Shown here one piece after another: positions 17,173 to 24,771 of a stretch of DNA of 64,000 nt. The first letter of the stretch is position 1, and every line of letters begins with the position of its first letter. The DNA lies in the NCBI RefSeq assembly GCF_014190805.1, contig NZ_JACHVQ010000006.1, forward strand, positions 112,832-176,831, written 5' to 3'. Origin of the DNA: Flexivirga oryzae. Lineage in GTDB: Bacteria > Actinomycetota > Actinomycetes > Actinomycetales > Dermatophilaceae. Under the pieces are notes generated by a model. That model saw only the letters and a program-made list of their open reading frames with translations. It made no database searches and had not been told where the DNA came from. The translations under genes and the position numbers were made by a program.

Positions 17173-18150
17173 TCAGGGGGTGAACATCGAGGTGACCGAG
17201 CCGTCCTCGAACACCTCGCGGATCGCCTGGCCGAGCAGTGGCGCGATGGACAACGCGGTGAGCTTCTCGAACTCCTTCTCCGGCGTGATCGGCAGCGTGT
17301 CGGTCACGACGATCTCGCGGGCGACCGAGTCGCGCAGTCGCTGCACGGCCGGCTCGGAGAAGATCGCGTGCGTCGCGGCGATGATGACGCTGGCGGCGCC
17401 GTCGTTCATCAGGGCGTCCGCCGCGTGGCAGATGGTGCCGCCGGAGTCGATCATGTCGTCGACCAGCACGCAGGTGCGTCCTTCGACGTGACCGATCACC
17501 CGGTTGGCGACGCTCGAGTTGGCCTTGGTGACGTCCCGGGTCTTGTGGATGAACGCCAGCGGGGCGTTGTCCAGCCGCCTCGACCACTGCTCGGCGACCT
17601 TGATGCGGCCGGCGTCCGGGGAGACGACGGTGAGCTCCTCGGTGCCGTACTTGCTCGCGACGTGCTCGGTGAGGATGGGCAGCGCCTGCAGGTGGTCGAC
17701 CGGGCCGTCGAAGAAGCCCTGGATCTGGTCGGTGTGCAGGTCGACCGTCATCAGGCGGTCCGCGCCCGCAACCTTGAACATGTCCGCCATCAGCCGGGCG
17801 CTGATCGGCTCACGGCCGCGGGACTTCTTGTCCTGGCGGGCGTAGCCGTAGAACGGCGTGACGACGGTGATCCGCTTGGCGCTCGCCCGCTTCAACGCGT
17901 CGACCATGAGCAGGTGCTCCATGATCCATTTGTTGATCGGCGCCGTGTGGCTCTGGATCACGAAGGCGTCGCACCCGCGCACCGATTCCTCGAACCGCAC
18001 GTACATCTCGGTGTTCGCGAAGTCGCGCAGCTCGGTCGGCACCAGCTGAGTGCCGAGATCGGCCGCGACCGCCTCCGCCAGCTCGTGGTGGGCGCGGCCG
18101 GAGAAGACCATCAGGTTCTTCTCCGTGGTGCGTTTCATGCCGGTGCTCAT
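17173..18150 (-). CDS. prs: Ribose-phosphate pyrophosphokinase
   Basis: A 325-residue class I PRPP synthetase that makes PRPP from ribose 5-phosphate and ATP for nucleotides, His, Trp and NAD. Hallmarks are the catalytic flexible-loop area TPFYGYARQDKKSRGREPIS, the metal-binding VDLHTDQIQGFFDGPVDHL, and the PRPP loop TCVLVDDMIDSGGTI. Start ATG 18150 opens MSTGMKRTTEKNLMVFSGRA. A perfect 9-bp hairpin abuts this ATG and holds the GAAGG ribosome-binding site partly in its loop. The gene is downstream of glmU, the usual order in actinobacteria. Confidence 0.97.
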   Translation of the reverse strand: MSTGMKRTTEKNLMVFSGRAHHELAEAVAADLGTQLVPTELRDFANTEMYVRFEESVRGCDAFVIQSHTAPINKWIMEHLLMVDALKRASAKRITVVTPFYGYARQDKKSRGREPISARLMADMFKVAGADRLMTVDLHTDQIQGFFDGPVDHLQALPILTEHVASKYGTEELTVVSPDAGRIKVAEQWSRRLDNAPLAFIHKTRDVTKANSSVANRVIGHVEGRTCVLVDDMIDSGGTICHAADALMNDGAASVIIAATHAIFSEPAVQRLRDSVAREIVVTDTLPITPEKEFEKLTALSIAPLLGQAIREVFEDGSVTSMFTP

Positions 18151-18176
18151 GACAACGCCTTCGTACCGGCGTTGTC
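18151..18176 (-). promoter_or_regulatory. Hairpin touching the prs start codon
   Basis: On the minus strand GACAACGCC pairs perfectly with GGCGTTGTC across the 8-nt loop GGTACGAA, and the ATG of prs follows with no gap. The GAAGG ribosome-binding site (18158-18162) spans the loop and the start of the 3' arm. Folding should slow ribosome entry. A role in translational control is inference. Confidence 0.6.
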
Positions 18177-18187
18177 GTTCGCCTGAG

Positions 18188-18215
18188 CCTGTATTCGCTC
18201 GCTGCGCTCGCTCAT
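18188..18215. repeat. Fragment of an interspersed GATACGCTC/GCGCTCGCT repeat
   Basis: The sequence GTATTCGCTCGCTGCGCTCG (18191-18210), followed by CTCAT, lies in the glmU-prs gap. It matches the core of the longer copies at 35742-35843 and 49160-49210 (consensus CGATACGCTC, then CGCTNCGCTC). It looks like a short remnant of the same dispersed repeat. Confidence 0.55.
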
Positions 18216-18217
18216 GA

Positions 18218-19708
18218 TTACTGAGTGGGACCTTCCTGGTTGTCCGTGCCGTCGGGGTCGGCCGGCGGTATGTCGGTGGTGGCGTGCGAGGCTGCCTCGG
18301 CGGCGGCCGCGGTCGCGGTGCCGGCACGCCGGTGCGCCACCCAGCCGGGGACGTCGCGCTGCTTGGCCCGGGAGATGGCCAGTTCCCCGGGGGCGACGTC
18401 GTCGACGACGGTGGAACCGGCCGCGACATACACCCCGTCCGCGATGTCGACCGGAGCGACGATGACCGAGTTGCTGCCGACGAAGCTGTGCTTGCCCACG
18501 TTGGTGTGGCTCTTGGTGACGCCGTCGTAGTTGGCGAAGATCGTGCCGGCGCCGATGTTGCTGCCCTCACCGATGGTCGCGTCGCCGCAGTAGGTCAGGT
18601 GCGGCACCTTGGCGCCGTCCCCGATCTGGGCGTTCTTGGTCTCGACGAAACCGCCGATCTTGCCGCCCCGGCCGAGTTCGGTGCCGGGCCGCAGGTAGGA
18701 GAACGGTCCGACGTTCGCGCCGGGGCCGATGAAGGCCAGGTTCGCCTGGGTGCGTACGACGCTCGCGCCGTCCTGCACCTCCGTGTCGACCAGGGTGGTG
18801 TCCGGGCCGATCTCACAGTCGGCACCGATCGAGGTCGCGCCGTGCAACTGACACCCCGGATGTATGACGCTGTCGGCTCCCACGCTCACGCCGACGTCCA
18901 CCCAGGTGGTGTCGGGGTCGATGACGATCGCGCCGTGCTCGCGCATGAGCGTGTCGAGCGTGCGGCGGTTCAGCTCCTTGCCGAGCCGCGCGAGCTGCGC
19001 CTTGTCGTTGACGCCCTCGGTCTGCCACAGGTCGTCCAGCACGTGACCGTTGACCCGCAGTCCGCGCCGCACGGCGACCTCGACCACGTCGGTGAGGTAC
19101 TTCTCCCCCGCCTCGGCGTGGACACCGACCTCCGCGAGCGCGTCGCGCAGCACGGCCGCGTCGAATGCGAAGATGCCGGAGTTGAATTCGCCGATCTGCA
19201 GTTGCTCGGGGGTCGCCTGCTTGTGCTCGACGATGGCCTGCACCGCGCCCTGCTCGTCGCGGACGATGCGACCATAGCCGGAGGCGTCCTGCAGCACGCC
19301 GGTCAGCACGGTGACGGCGGCTCCGGCGTGCTCGTGGTCCTGCGTCAGGTCGACCAACGTCTCGGCGGTGAGCAGCGGCGTGTCCCCGGTGGTGACGACG
19401 ACGGTGCCGGCGAGTGAGTCGGGCAGGGCCAGCAGACCGCACTCGGCCGCGCGCCCGGTGCCGTAGACGTCGTCCTGCTCCGCGATGACGATCTCCGGGG
19501 AGATCTCGCGGGCGGCTTCGGCGACGGCTTCCTTCTGCGCGCGGACGACGACGGCGACATACTGCGCACCGGTGCCGACCGCGGCGCTGACGGCGTGCCC
19601 GACGAGGGTCCGCCCACCGATGGCGTGCAGTGCCTTGTTGCGTCGCGACTTCATCCGGGTGCCGTCACCTGCGGACAGGACGATGACGGCGGCGGGCGTT
19701 GCAGTCAC
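18218..19708 (-). CDS. glmU: Bifunctional N-acetylglucosamine-1-phosphate uridyltransferase / glucosamine-1-phosphate acetyltransferase
   Basis: A 496-residue enzyme making UDP-GlcNAc for peptidoglycan. The N-terminal pyrophosphorylase has VLSAGDGTRMKSRRNKALH and QDDVYGTGRAAE. The C-terminal left-handed beta-helix has hexapeptide repeats (VIHPGCQLHGATSIGADCEI, then FVETKNAQIGDGAKVPHLTY) and the acetyl-CoA site region GAGTIFANYDGVTKSHT. A ~40-residue Ala/Thr/Pro tail ends the protein. Start GTG 19708. The gene precedes prs, with 67 bp between them. Confidence 0.97.
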   Translation of the reverse strand: MTATPAAVIVLSAGDGTRMKSRRNKALHAIGGRTLVGHAVSAAVGTGAQYVAVVVRAQKEAVAEAAREISPEIVIAEQDDVYGTGRAAECGLLALPDSLAGTVVVTTGDTPLLTAETLVDLTQDHEHAGAAVTVLTGVLQDASGYGRIVRDEQGAVQAIVEHKQATPEQLQIGEFNSGIFAFDAAVLRDALAEVGVHAEAGEKYLTDVVEVAVRRGLRVNGHVLDDLWQTEGVNDKAQLARLGKELNRRTLDTLMREHGAIVIDPDTTWVDVGVSVGADSVIHPGCQLHGATSIGADCEIGPDTTLVDTEVQDGASVVRTQANLAFIGPGANVGPFSYLRPGTELGRGGKIGGFVETKNAQIGDGAKVPHLTYCGDATIGEGSNIGAGTIFANYDGVTKSHTNVGKHSFVGSNSVIVAPVDIADGVYVAAGSTVVDDVAPGELAISRAKQRDVPGWVAHRRAGTATAAAAEAASHATTDIPPADPDGTDNQEGPTQ

Positions 19709-19866
19709 GGGATCGACTCCTGGTGGCGCTGGCGACGGGCGCGCGTGCGCGTGCGGGCCCGGCGGTGATGTTACCGGCAGCCGCGGTGTGCACCTGCTGT
19801 CGCCTCACGGAAGGGGGCGCCCGCGCATGGCAGACTGGCCGAAACCACGACCGTGAGGAGTCAGCC

Positions 19867-20271
19867 GTGGCATTCGGTTTCCGGAAGAAGAAGGAAGCGC
19901 AACCGCCCAGTGGCGCCCCGGTGGAATTCATCCCGCAGGCGGGCGCCTGCTTGGTCACCACGCACGTGCGGGACCGCGTCGGCCGGGTGAAGTTCATGCA
20001 CCGCGACGAGTCGAAGGCGCCGGCGGACAACGGCTGGCGCATCTTCGGTGAGCACGACACCCAGGAGTACATGAACCAGGGCAACCCGTTCGTCATCATG
20101 GACTACAACCAGGCCTGCGCCATCGAGCCCGCGCTGATCGGCATCTACGACTTCCCGGTCGGCAGCGACCTGCGGATCGAGCGGGACGACCGCATCCGGG
20201 TCATCGACGTCACGACCGGGCGGGAGATCCCCGAGGAGAACTTCTACGTCCCGCCGCAGTTCCGGGCCTGA
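19867..20271 (+). CDS. DUF2185 domain-containing protein
   Basis: A 134-residue protein with a basic start (AFGFRKKKEAQ), then IPQAGACLVTTHVRDRVGRV and the DUF2185 core FMHRDESKAPADNGWRIFGE, HDTQEYMNQGNPFVIMDYN and IGIYDFPVGSDLRIERDDRI. Related domains occur in Imm33-type immunity proteins, but no toxin gene lies nearby, so the role is unknown. GTG 19867 is chosen because AGGAG stands 8-12 nt before it; the longer frame upstream has no such site. Confidence 0.85.
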   Translation: MAFGFRKKKEAQPPSGAPVEFIPQAGACLVTTHVRDRVGRVKFMHRDESKAPADNGWRIFGEHDTQEYMNQGNPFVIMDYNQACAIEPALIGIYDFPVGSDLRIERDDRIRVIDVTTGREIPEENFYVPPQFRA

Positions 20272-20310
20272 GCCGGCGTTGCAGACCGCGATCCGGATCG
20301 AGTCAACCCC

Positions 20311-21447
20311 ATGAGACTGGACCTCACCGTGCTGGCTATTCCGGGCTTCATCGGTGCAATGGCTGCCGAATACGCCTGGCAGCGCAAACATCCGGCACCG
20401 CCAGGGACACGGGCCGGTGACTACGAGTTCAAGGACACGATGGCGAGCCTGTCGATGGGCCTCGGGTCGCTGGTGGCGCCATACGTCTCCAAGACGCTGA
20501 TCGGGCCGCTCGCCGGGCGCGGTCGAGCGGCGAGGACGGCGATGACGGTCGCGATCGGCGCGACCGCGGCCACCACGGCACTGGACGTCATCCGCAAGTT
20601 GCGCAGCGACGACTTCGGCGCGGCCGGTGTCGCCGACTGGGACACCCGTGTCCTCCAACGGACCCAGGCCCCGTCGGACGGTGCGCCGGTCAGACCGGTC
20701 CTGGAACGGATCACCGGCCGGGTCGCCGGCATTGCCGTCGCGTCCACCGCGCTGGTCGTCGCCACCGAATGGGGCGCGCGCACCACCGGGGAGAAGTTCT
20801 TCGGCCGCACCCCGCTCGACCTCGGCGACGGCGCACTCGTCGCCACGCTGGCGGTGCTCGGCTGGGACTTCATCTACTACTGGAACCATCGGCTCGACCA
20901 CGAGGTGCGCTGGATGTGGGCCATGCACGAGGTCCACCACTCCAGCGAGCACTACAACCTCTCGACCGCCCTACGACAGCCGTGGGGCGACACGATGACG
21001 CTCTACATCCCCTACAGCCTGCTGGCCCTGGTCGGCGTGCGCCCGCGGCACATCATCAACGCGCGTGCGATCAACCTGCTCTACCAGTTCTGGATCCACA
21101 CCGAGGCGGTTCGCTCGATCGGGTGGCTGGAGAAGGTGCTCAACACGCCGTCGCACCACCGCGTGCACCACGGCACCAACAGCGAGTACCTGGACCGCAA
21201 CCACGGCAGCATCCTGATCGTCTGGGACAAGCTGTTCGGCACCTTCGAGGCCGAAAACTCCCAGCCGGTCTACGGATTGACGAAGAACATCGACACGTTC
21301 AACCCGATCAGGATCGCCGGTCACGAATGGGTCGACATGTTCGAGCAGGTGACGGGTGCCGACACCTGGGGCGGCCGGTGGTCCTACCTGCTGCGCTCGC
21401 CCGGGTGGGCCTACTCCCACCGCAGGAGCGCGGCGACAGTCGCCTGA
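20311..21447 (+). CDS. Sterol desaturase / fatty acid hydroxylase family protein
   Basis: A 378-residue integral membrane protein with the di-iron histidine clusters of the FA_hydroxylase superfamily: WNHRLDHEVRWMWAMHEVHH (HxxxH and HxxHH types), then a third cluster HHRVHHGTNSEYLDRNHG. Hydrophobic segments are at the N-terminus (LTVLAIPGFIGAMAAEYAW) and in the middle (LVATLAVLGWDFIYYW). Members hydroxylate or desaturate lipids at the membrane using O2; this one's substrate is unknown. It follows the DUF2185 gene by 39 bp and may be co-transcribed with it. Confidence 0.92.
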   Translation: MRLDLTVLAIPGFIGAMAAEYAWQRKHPAPPGTRAGDYEFKDTMASLSMGLGSLVAPYVSKTLIGPLAGRGRAARTAMTVAIGATAATTALDVIRKLRSDDFGAAGVADWDTRVLQRTQAPSDGAPVRPVLERITGRVAGIAVASTALVVATEWGARTTGEKFFGRTPLDLGDGALVATLAVLGWDFIYYWNHRLDHEVRWMWAMHEVHHSSEHYNLSTALRQPWGDTMTLYIPYSLLALVGVRPRHIINARAINLLYQFWIHTEAVRSIGWLEKVLNTPSHHRVHHGTNSEYLDRNHGSILIVWDKLFGTFEAENSQPVYGLTKNIDTFNPIRIAGHEWVDMFEQVTGADTWGGRWSYLLRSPGWAYSHRRSAATVA

Positions 21448-21467
21448 CCTGCCCTGTTGCGGCGAGC

Positions 21468-22069
21468 TCAGCTCCCCGGATGCGTGTCCTGCCACGCCGA
21501 TTCGAGGCCGGTGACGTCCAGTGACCCGTCGGCGACGAAGCGATCCTCCCGCGCCGCCAGGGCGCGCCGGATGCTCGCCACGAAGTCGAGGCCGCGCGTC
21601 CGGTCGATGCCGAACCGCTCGGCATACACCTCGAGCAGGCGTTCCTGTGCGTCGACGTCGGCGAAGGCGGCGAAGGTCAGCTCGTCGCCGGCAAGGTATG
21701 GCGCCAGCCGATCGAGGAACGCGTCAAACTCCAGCGCGGCGACCGCCGCCTCGTCGCGGTCCTCGATCGTCACCAGCAGTTCGAGCTGTACGACGCCGTC
21801 GTGCTCGGTGAGTTCGAAGGTGAAAACCATTTCGTCCCACTGCCACGCGATGTGCGACGGTGGCACGCTGGAGATCGGCTCGCCCTGCACCTCACCGAGT
21901 AGCCGACCGAGCTCGGTCGGCTTCGCCCATGGCTGCCCCGCAGGAACCACTCCCCGACGACACCCGGCTGACTGACGGCCCGCCATACCGCTGCGAGCGG
22001 AGCGACCAACTCACGCGTGAAGCGCAGTGTCGGGCGGCCCTCGACTGTCTCCAGCGTCGTCTCACCCAT
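21468..22069 (-). pseudogene. SRPBCC (AHSA1-like) domain gene broken by a one-base shift
   Basis: The start, from ATG 22069, reads GETTLETVEGRPTLRFTREL and then AVWRAVSQPGVVGEWF in one frame. The rest, VPAGQPWAKPTELGRLLGEV, HIAWQWDEMVFTFELTEHDG and a helical C-terminus, continues in another frame to the stop at 21468. Joining them needs one added base near 21943 (TTCCTGCG restored to TTCCCTGCG), which gives a normal protein of about 200 residues. SRPBCC proteins bind hydrophobic ligands. It is either a recent pseudogene or a sequencing error. Confidence 0.8.
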
Positions 22070-22106
22070 CAGACCCCCCATCGTCCCCACCCCGAGCCGC
22101 CACCGG

Positions 22107-22185
22107 CTCCCCGGGTTGGAATCGAACCAACGTCGCTAATCCTGATTCAAAGTCAGGCGGCCCCTACCAGCAGAGCAACCGGGGA
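22107..22185 (-). tRNA. tRNA-Gln (anticodon TTG)
   Basis: On the minus strand an acceptor stem TCCCCGG pairs with CCGGGGA, the anticodon arm CCTGA-CTTTGAA-TCAGG presents anticodon TTG, and the T arm GTTGG-TTCGATT-CCAAC is complete. CCA is not encoded. Two things are odd: the variable region is 9 nt, and position 14 in the D loop looks like T rather than A, so the molecule is about 79 nt long. It is not next to any integrase. Confidence 0.8.
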
Positions 22186-22292
22186 ACGCCCCCTGCGGGG
22201 ACGCGGACAAGGGTAGGACAGATCGGTCAAGAAGGCATATCGGTCCCAGAGACATGGCCACACCGGCGGGTCTCTTCCCCTTGAATATCCAT

Positions 22293-22916
22293 ATGCCCAC
22301 GAAGAAACGGTCCCGGCTCTCGGCCGCTGACCGACGCGAACAGCTCATCTCGGTCGCCCAGCAGCTTTTCGCCGAGCACGGCGTCCAACCCACGACCGTC
22401 GAAGACATCGCCACGGCAGCGGGCGTCACCAAACCGCTGATCTACGAGCACTTCGGTGGCAAGGAGGGCCTGTATGCCGTGGTCGTCGACCGCGCCATGC
22501 GTGACCTGCTCGACCAGCTCGTCGGCTCCCTCACCGCCGGCGGGGGCTCGCGCGAGTTGCTGGAGCGCGGCGCGGTAGCGCTCCTGACCTATATCGAGGA
22601 GCACCCTGCGGCGTTCCGGGTGCTGTTGCGCGACTCCCCGACGTGGCACGGCAGCGGGTCCGCCGCGAGCATCCTGTCGACCGTGTCGAGCCACGTTGAG
22701 GCGATCGTCATCGAGGTGTTCGAACGCAACGACCTCGATGTCGAGGTCGTGCCGATCTACGCCCAGATGCTGGTCGGGATGATCGGTTTCACCGGCGAGT
22801 GGTGGATCGAGTCCGGCTCCTCGCTGTCACGCGACACCGTCGCCGCGCACATGGTCAACCTGGCCTGGCACGGCCTCGGCCACATCGAGAAGGAGCCCAC
22901 ACTCAAGACGCTCTGA
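22293..22916 (+). CDS. TetR family transcriptional regulator
   Basis: A 207-residue regulator. The N-terminal helix-turn-helix is unmistakable: LSAADRREQLISVAQQLFAE, then TTVEDIATAAGVTKPLIYEH and FGGKEGLYAVVVDRAM. The C-terminal ligand domain is helical with WWIESGSSLSRDTVAAHMVN. The target is unknown; it could be self-regulating. The start is uncertain between ATG 22293 and ATG 22254, since neither has a clear ribosome-binding site; 22293 fits family length. It is convergent with the VOC gene, with which it overlaps by 14 bp. Confidence 0.9.
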   Translation: MPTKKRSRLSAADRREQLISVAQQLFAEHGVQPTTVEDIATAAGVTKPLIYEHFGGKEGLYAVVVDRAMRDLLDQLVGSLTAGGGSRELLERGAVALLTYIEEHPAAFRVLLRDSPTWHGSGSAASILSTVSSHVEAIVIEVFERNDLDVEVVPIYAQMLVGMIGFTGEWWIESGSSLSRDTVAAHMVNLAWHGLGHIEKEPTLKTL

Positions 22917-23295
22917 CCGGCGCCTGCTGCAACTCGACCCGGTTACCGCACGCATCGTCGGTGTGGAACCGGCGGACACCGGGTATGCCGTCGTCCCAGC
23001 GGACCGCCCCTCCCGCGGCGTCGACCGCCGCCGCGGCCGCGTCGACGTCGGACACGAGCAGGCACGGGTGTGCCTTGCGTGCCGGCGTGAAGGGTTCCTC
23101 CACGCCGCAATGCAATTCGTGGGTGTCACCGACCGCGAACCAGCAACCGCCGCGCGCCGCGAGCGCCGGCGGCTTCGGGATCTCGGGCAGCCCGAGCAAC
23201 CCGCCGTAGAACTGTCGCAACCGGTCCTCCGCACCCGGCGGGCAGGCGAGCTGGACATGGTGCAGGCCGGTGACCGAAATGCGTTGCTGCGTCAC
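22903..23295 (-). CDS. VOC (glyoxalase) family protein
   Basis: A 130-residue single-domain VOC protein: ISVTGLHHVQLACPPGAEDR, FYGGLLGLPEIPKP, then FAVGDTHELHCGVEEPF and HPCLLVSDVDAAAAAV ending FHTDDACGNRVELQ. The His and Glu positions fit a metal-binding glyoxalase-like site. The substrate is unknown. GTG 23295 is used because the upstream tam gene stops at 23301, five bases before; the two are probably co-transcribed. Confidence 0.87.
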   Translation of the reverse strand: MTQQRISVTGLHHVQLACPPGAEDRLRQFYGGLLGLPEIPKPPALAARGGCWFAVGDTHELHCGVEEPFTPARKAHPCLLVSDVDAAAAAVDAAGGAVRWDDGIPGVRRFHTDDACGNRVELQQAPVRAS

Positions 23296-23300
23296 ACCGC

Positions 23301-24086
23301 TCAGCCCTTCCTGCCGACGGCGAAGATCCGCCGGAACGGCATCACGACCCCGTGTGGCGCCCTCGGGTACGCCGCGTCGAAGCGGGATGCCAGCTCGGCC
23401 AGGAACGGCTCCCGCTCCTGGCCGTCCAGCACGTCGAGCAGTGGCCGCAGGGCGGTGCCCTTGACCCACTCCAGTACCGGGCTGCGTTGCGTTCCTTGCG
23501 GATCCAGGATCTGCTCGTACGTGGTCTCCCAGACGTCGGCATGGCCGCAGGCCGCGGCGAGCACTTCGCCATACCGCTGCGGCGTCTCGACCGGCGACTC
23601 GCGCAACGCACCCACCAGGTCGCCCGCTCGGCGGTGCTCTCGTGCGACCTCGCGGATGATCCGGTGCGACGGGGCGTTGAAATTGCCCGGCACCTGCATC
23701 GCGAACCAGCCACCGGCCGGCAGCGCCCGCAGCCACCGCGCGATCAGCTCGAGATGCCCAGGAACCCACTGCAGGGTGGCGTTGGTGACGATCACGTCAG
23801 TGGGACCGGACGGCTCCCACGCGGACACGTCGCCGAGCACCCACTCGACTCGGTCGTCCACATCCAGTGCGCGGGCCCGTTCCAGCATCGTCGCCGACAA
23901 GTCCAGCCCGGTGATGCTCGCACCCGGCCAGCGATCGGCGAGCCCGAGCGTCAACGGGCCGTTTCCGCAGCCGAGGTCGACGACGGCGCTCGGGTCGTCG
24001 GCGCCGACGCGAGCCACCAGGTCGGCGAACGGACGGTTGCGCAGATCGGAGAATCGTTCGTACTGCCCCGGATCCCACGTCGCCAT
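23301..24086 (-). CDS. tam: Trans-aconitate 2-methyltransferase
   Basis: A 261-residue SAM-dependent methyltransferase. Motif I is VVDLGCGNGPLTLGL, motif II area is GASITGLDLSATMLERA, and the family features VTNATLQWVPGH and GWFAMQVPGNFNAPSH are those of Tam. It methylates trans-aconitate, which otherwise inhibits aconitase. It is divergent from a MarR regulator, with an 18-bp perfect palindrome and a second imperfect copy between them. This is the arrangement known for tam/tamR in Streptomyces, so regulation by that protein is expected. Confidence 0.94.
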   Translation of the reverse strand: MATWDPGQYERFSDLRNRPFADLVARVGADDPSAVVDLGCGNGPLTLGLADRWPGASITGLDLSATMLERARALDVDDRVEWVLGDVSAWEPSGPTDVIVTNATLQWVPGHLELIARWLRALPAGGWFAMQVPGNFNAPSHRIIREVAREHRRAGDLVGALRESPVETPQRYGEVLAAACGHADVWETTYEQILDPQGTQRSPVLEWVKGTALRPLLDVLDGQEREPFLAELASRFDAAYPRAPHGVVMPFRRIFAVGRKG

Positions 24087-24105
24087 GCCAACCTCCCGCT
24101 CGATT

Positions 24106-24149
24106 TATCTTGATATCAAGATACCCTGGGATGTCTCGATGTCAAGAAA
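24106..24149. promoter_or_regulatory. Two operator palindromes between tam and tamR
   Basis: Site 1 at 24106-24123 is the perfect palindrome TATCTTGATATCAAGATA. Site 2 at 24132-24149, TGTCTCGATGTCAAGAAA, is the same pattern with four changes. The centres are 26 bp apart. MarR-family proteins bind such sites; in streptomycetes TamR controls the tam-tamR intergenic region. Binding here is inferred from context. Confidence 0.85.
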
Positions 24150-24169
24150 CTCGTGAGTAGACTGCTTCC

Positions 24170-24676
24170 ATGGTGGCGGAACGCGACGAGGTCGACCAGA
24201 TTGTCGAGGCCTGGCGCCGCGAGCGCGCCGACCTCGATGTCGAGCCACTGCAAGTGCTTTCCCGGGTCTCACGGCTCGCGCGACTGCTCGACCAGGCTCG
24301 CGGACGCGCCTTCACCGACCACGGGCTGGACGGCTGGGAGTTCGACGTGCTGTCCGCGCTGCGCCGCGTCGGGGCGCCGTACGAGCTGTCACCGGGCGCT
24401 CTCGTGCAACAGACCCTGGTCACCAGCGGCACCATGACCAACCGCGTCGACCGACTGGAGAGCCGCGGCTTCGTCGAACGCCACCCGGCACCGAAGGACC
24501 GCCGCGGGGTGCTCGTGCGCCTCACCCCGGCCGGTCGCGACGCGGTCGACTCGGCGATGACCGAACTGCTCGAACAGGAGCACGAGATCCTGGCTCACCT
24601 ACCCAGCCGGCACCGCTCCGCGCTGGCCGCGTCACTGCGCACCCTGCTGGCCGCCGTGGAACGACCCGCGGACTGA
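24170..24676 (+). CDS. tamR: MarR family regulator, TamR-like
   Basis: A 168-residue MarR protein with an N-terminal extension VDQIVEAWRRERADLDVEPL typical of the urate/TamR-type group, then LDGWEFDVLSALRRVGAPYE, the recognition-helix region LVTSGTMTNRVDRLESRGFV and wing HPAPKDRRGVLVRLTPAGRD. In this group ligand binding (citrate-like acids for TamR) releases DNA. Position opposite tam and the palindromes between them point to control of tam and itself. Confidence 0.9.
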   Translation: MVAERDEVDQIVEAWRRERADLDVEPLQVLSRVSRLARLLDQARGRAFTDHGLDGWEFDVLSALRRVGAPYELSPGALVQQTLVTSGTMTNRVDRLESRGFVERHPAPKDRRGVLVRLTPAGRDAVDSAMTELLEQEHEILAHLPSRHRSALAASLRTLLAAVERPAD

Positions 24677-24771
24677 CGGCGCTGCGGGCGCGCTGCCGGG
24701 CCCGGAGGAAATGAGGTTGAGCCGCACCGGGCGTCGATGACACGATGAAGGCCGGTAGGAGGATGCGGCAC

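Noticed and set aside
22107..22185. tRNA gene as an integration site for a genomic island
   Set aside because: No integrase, no direct repeat of the tRNA end and no change in gene type on either side were seen.
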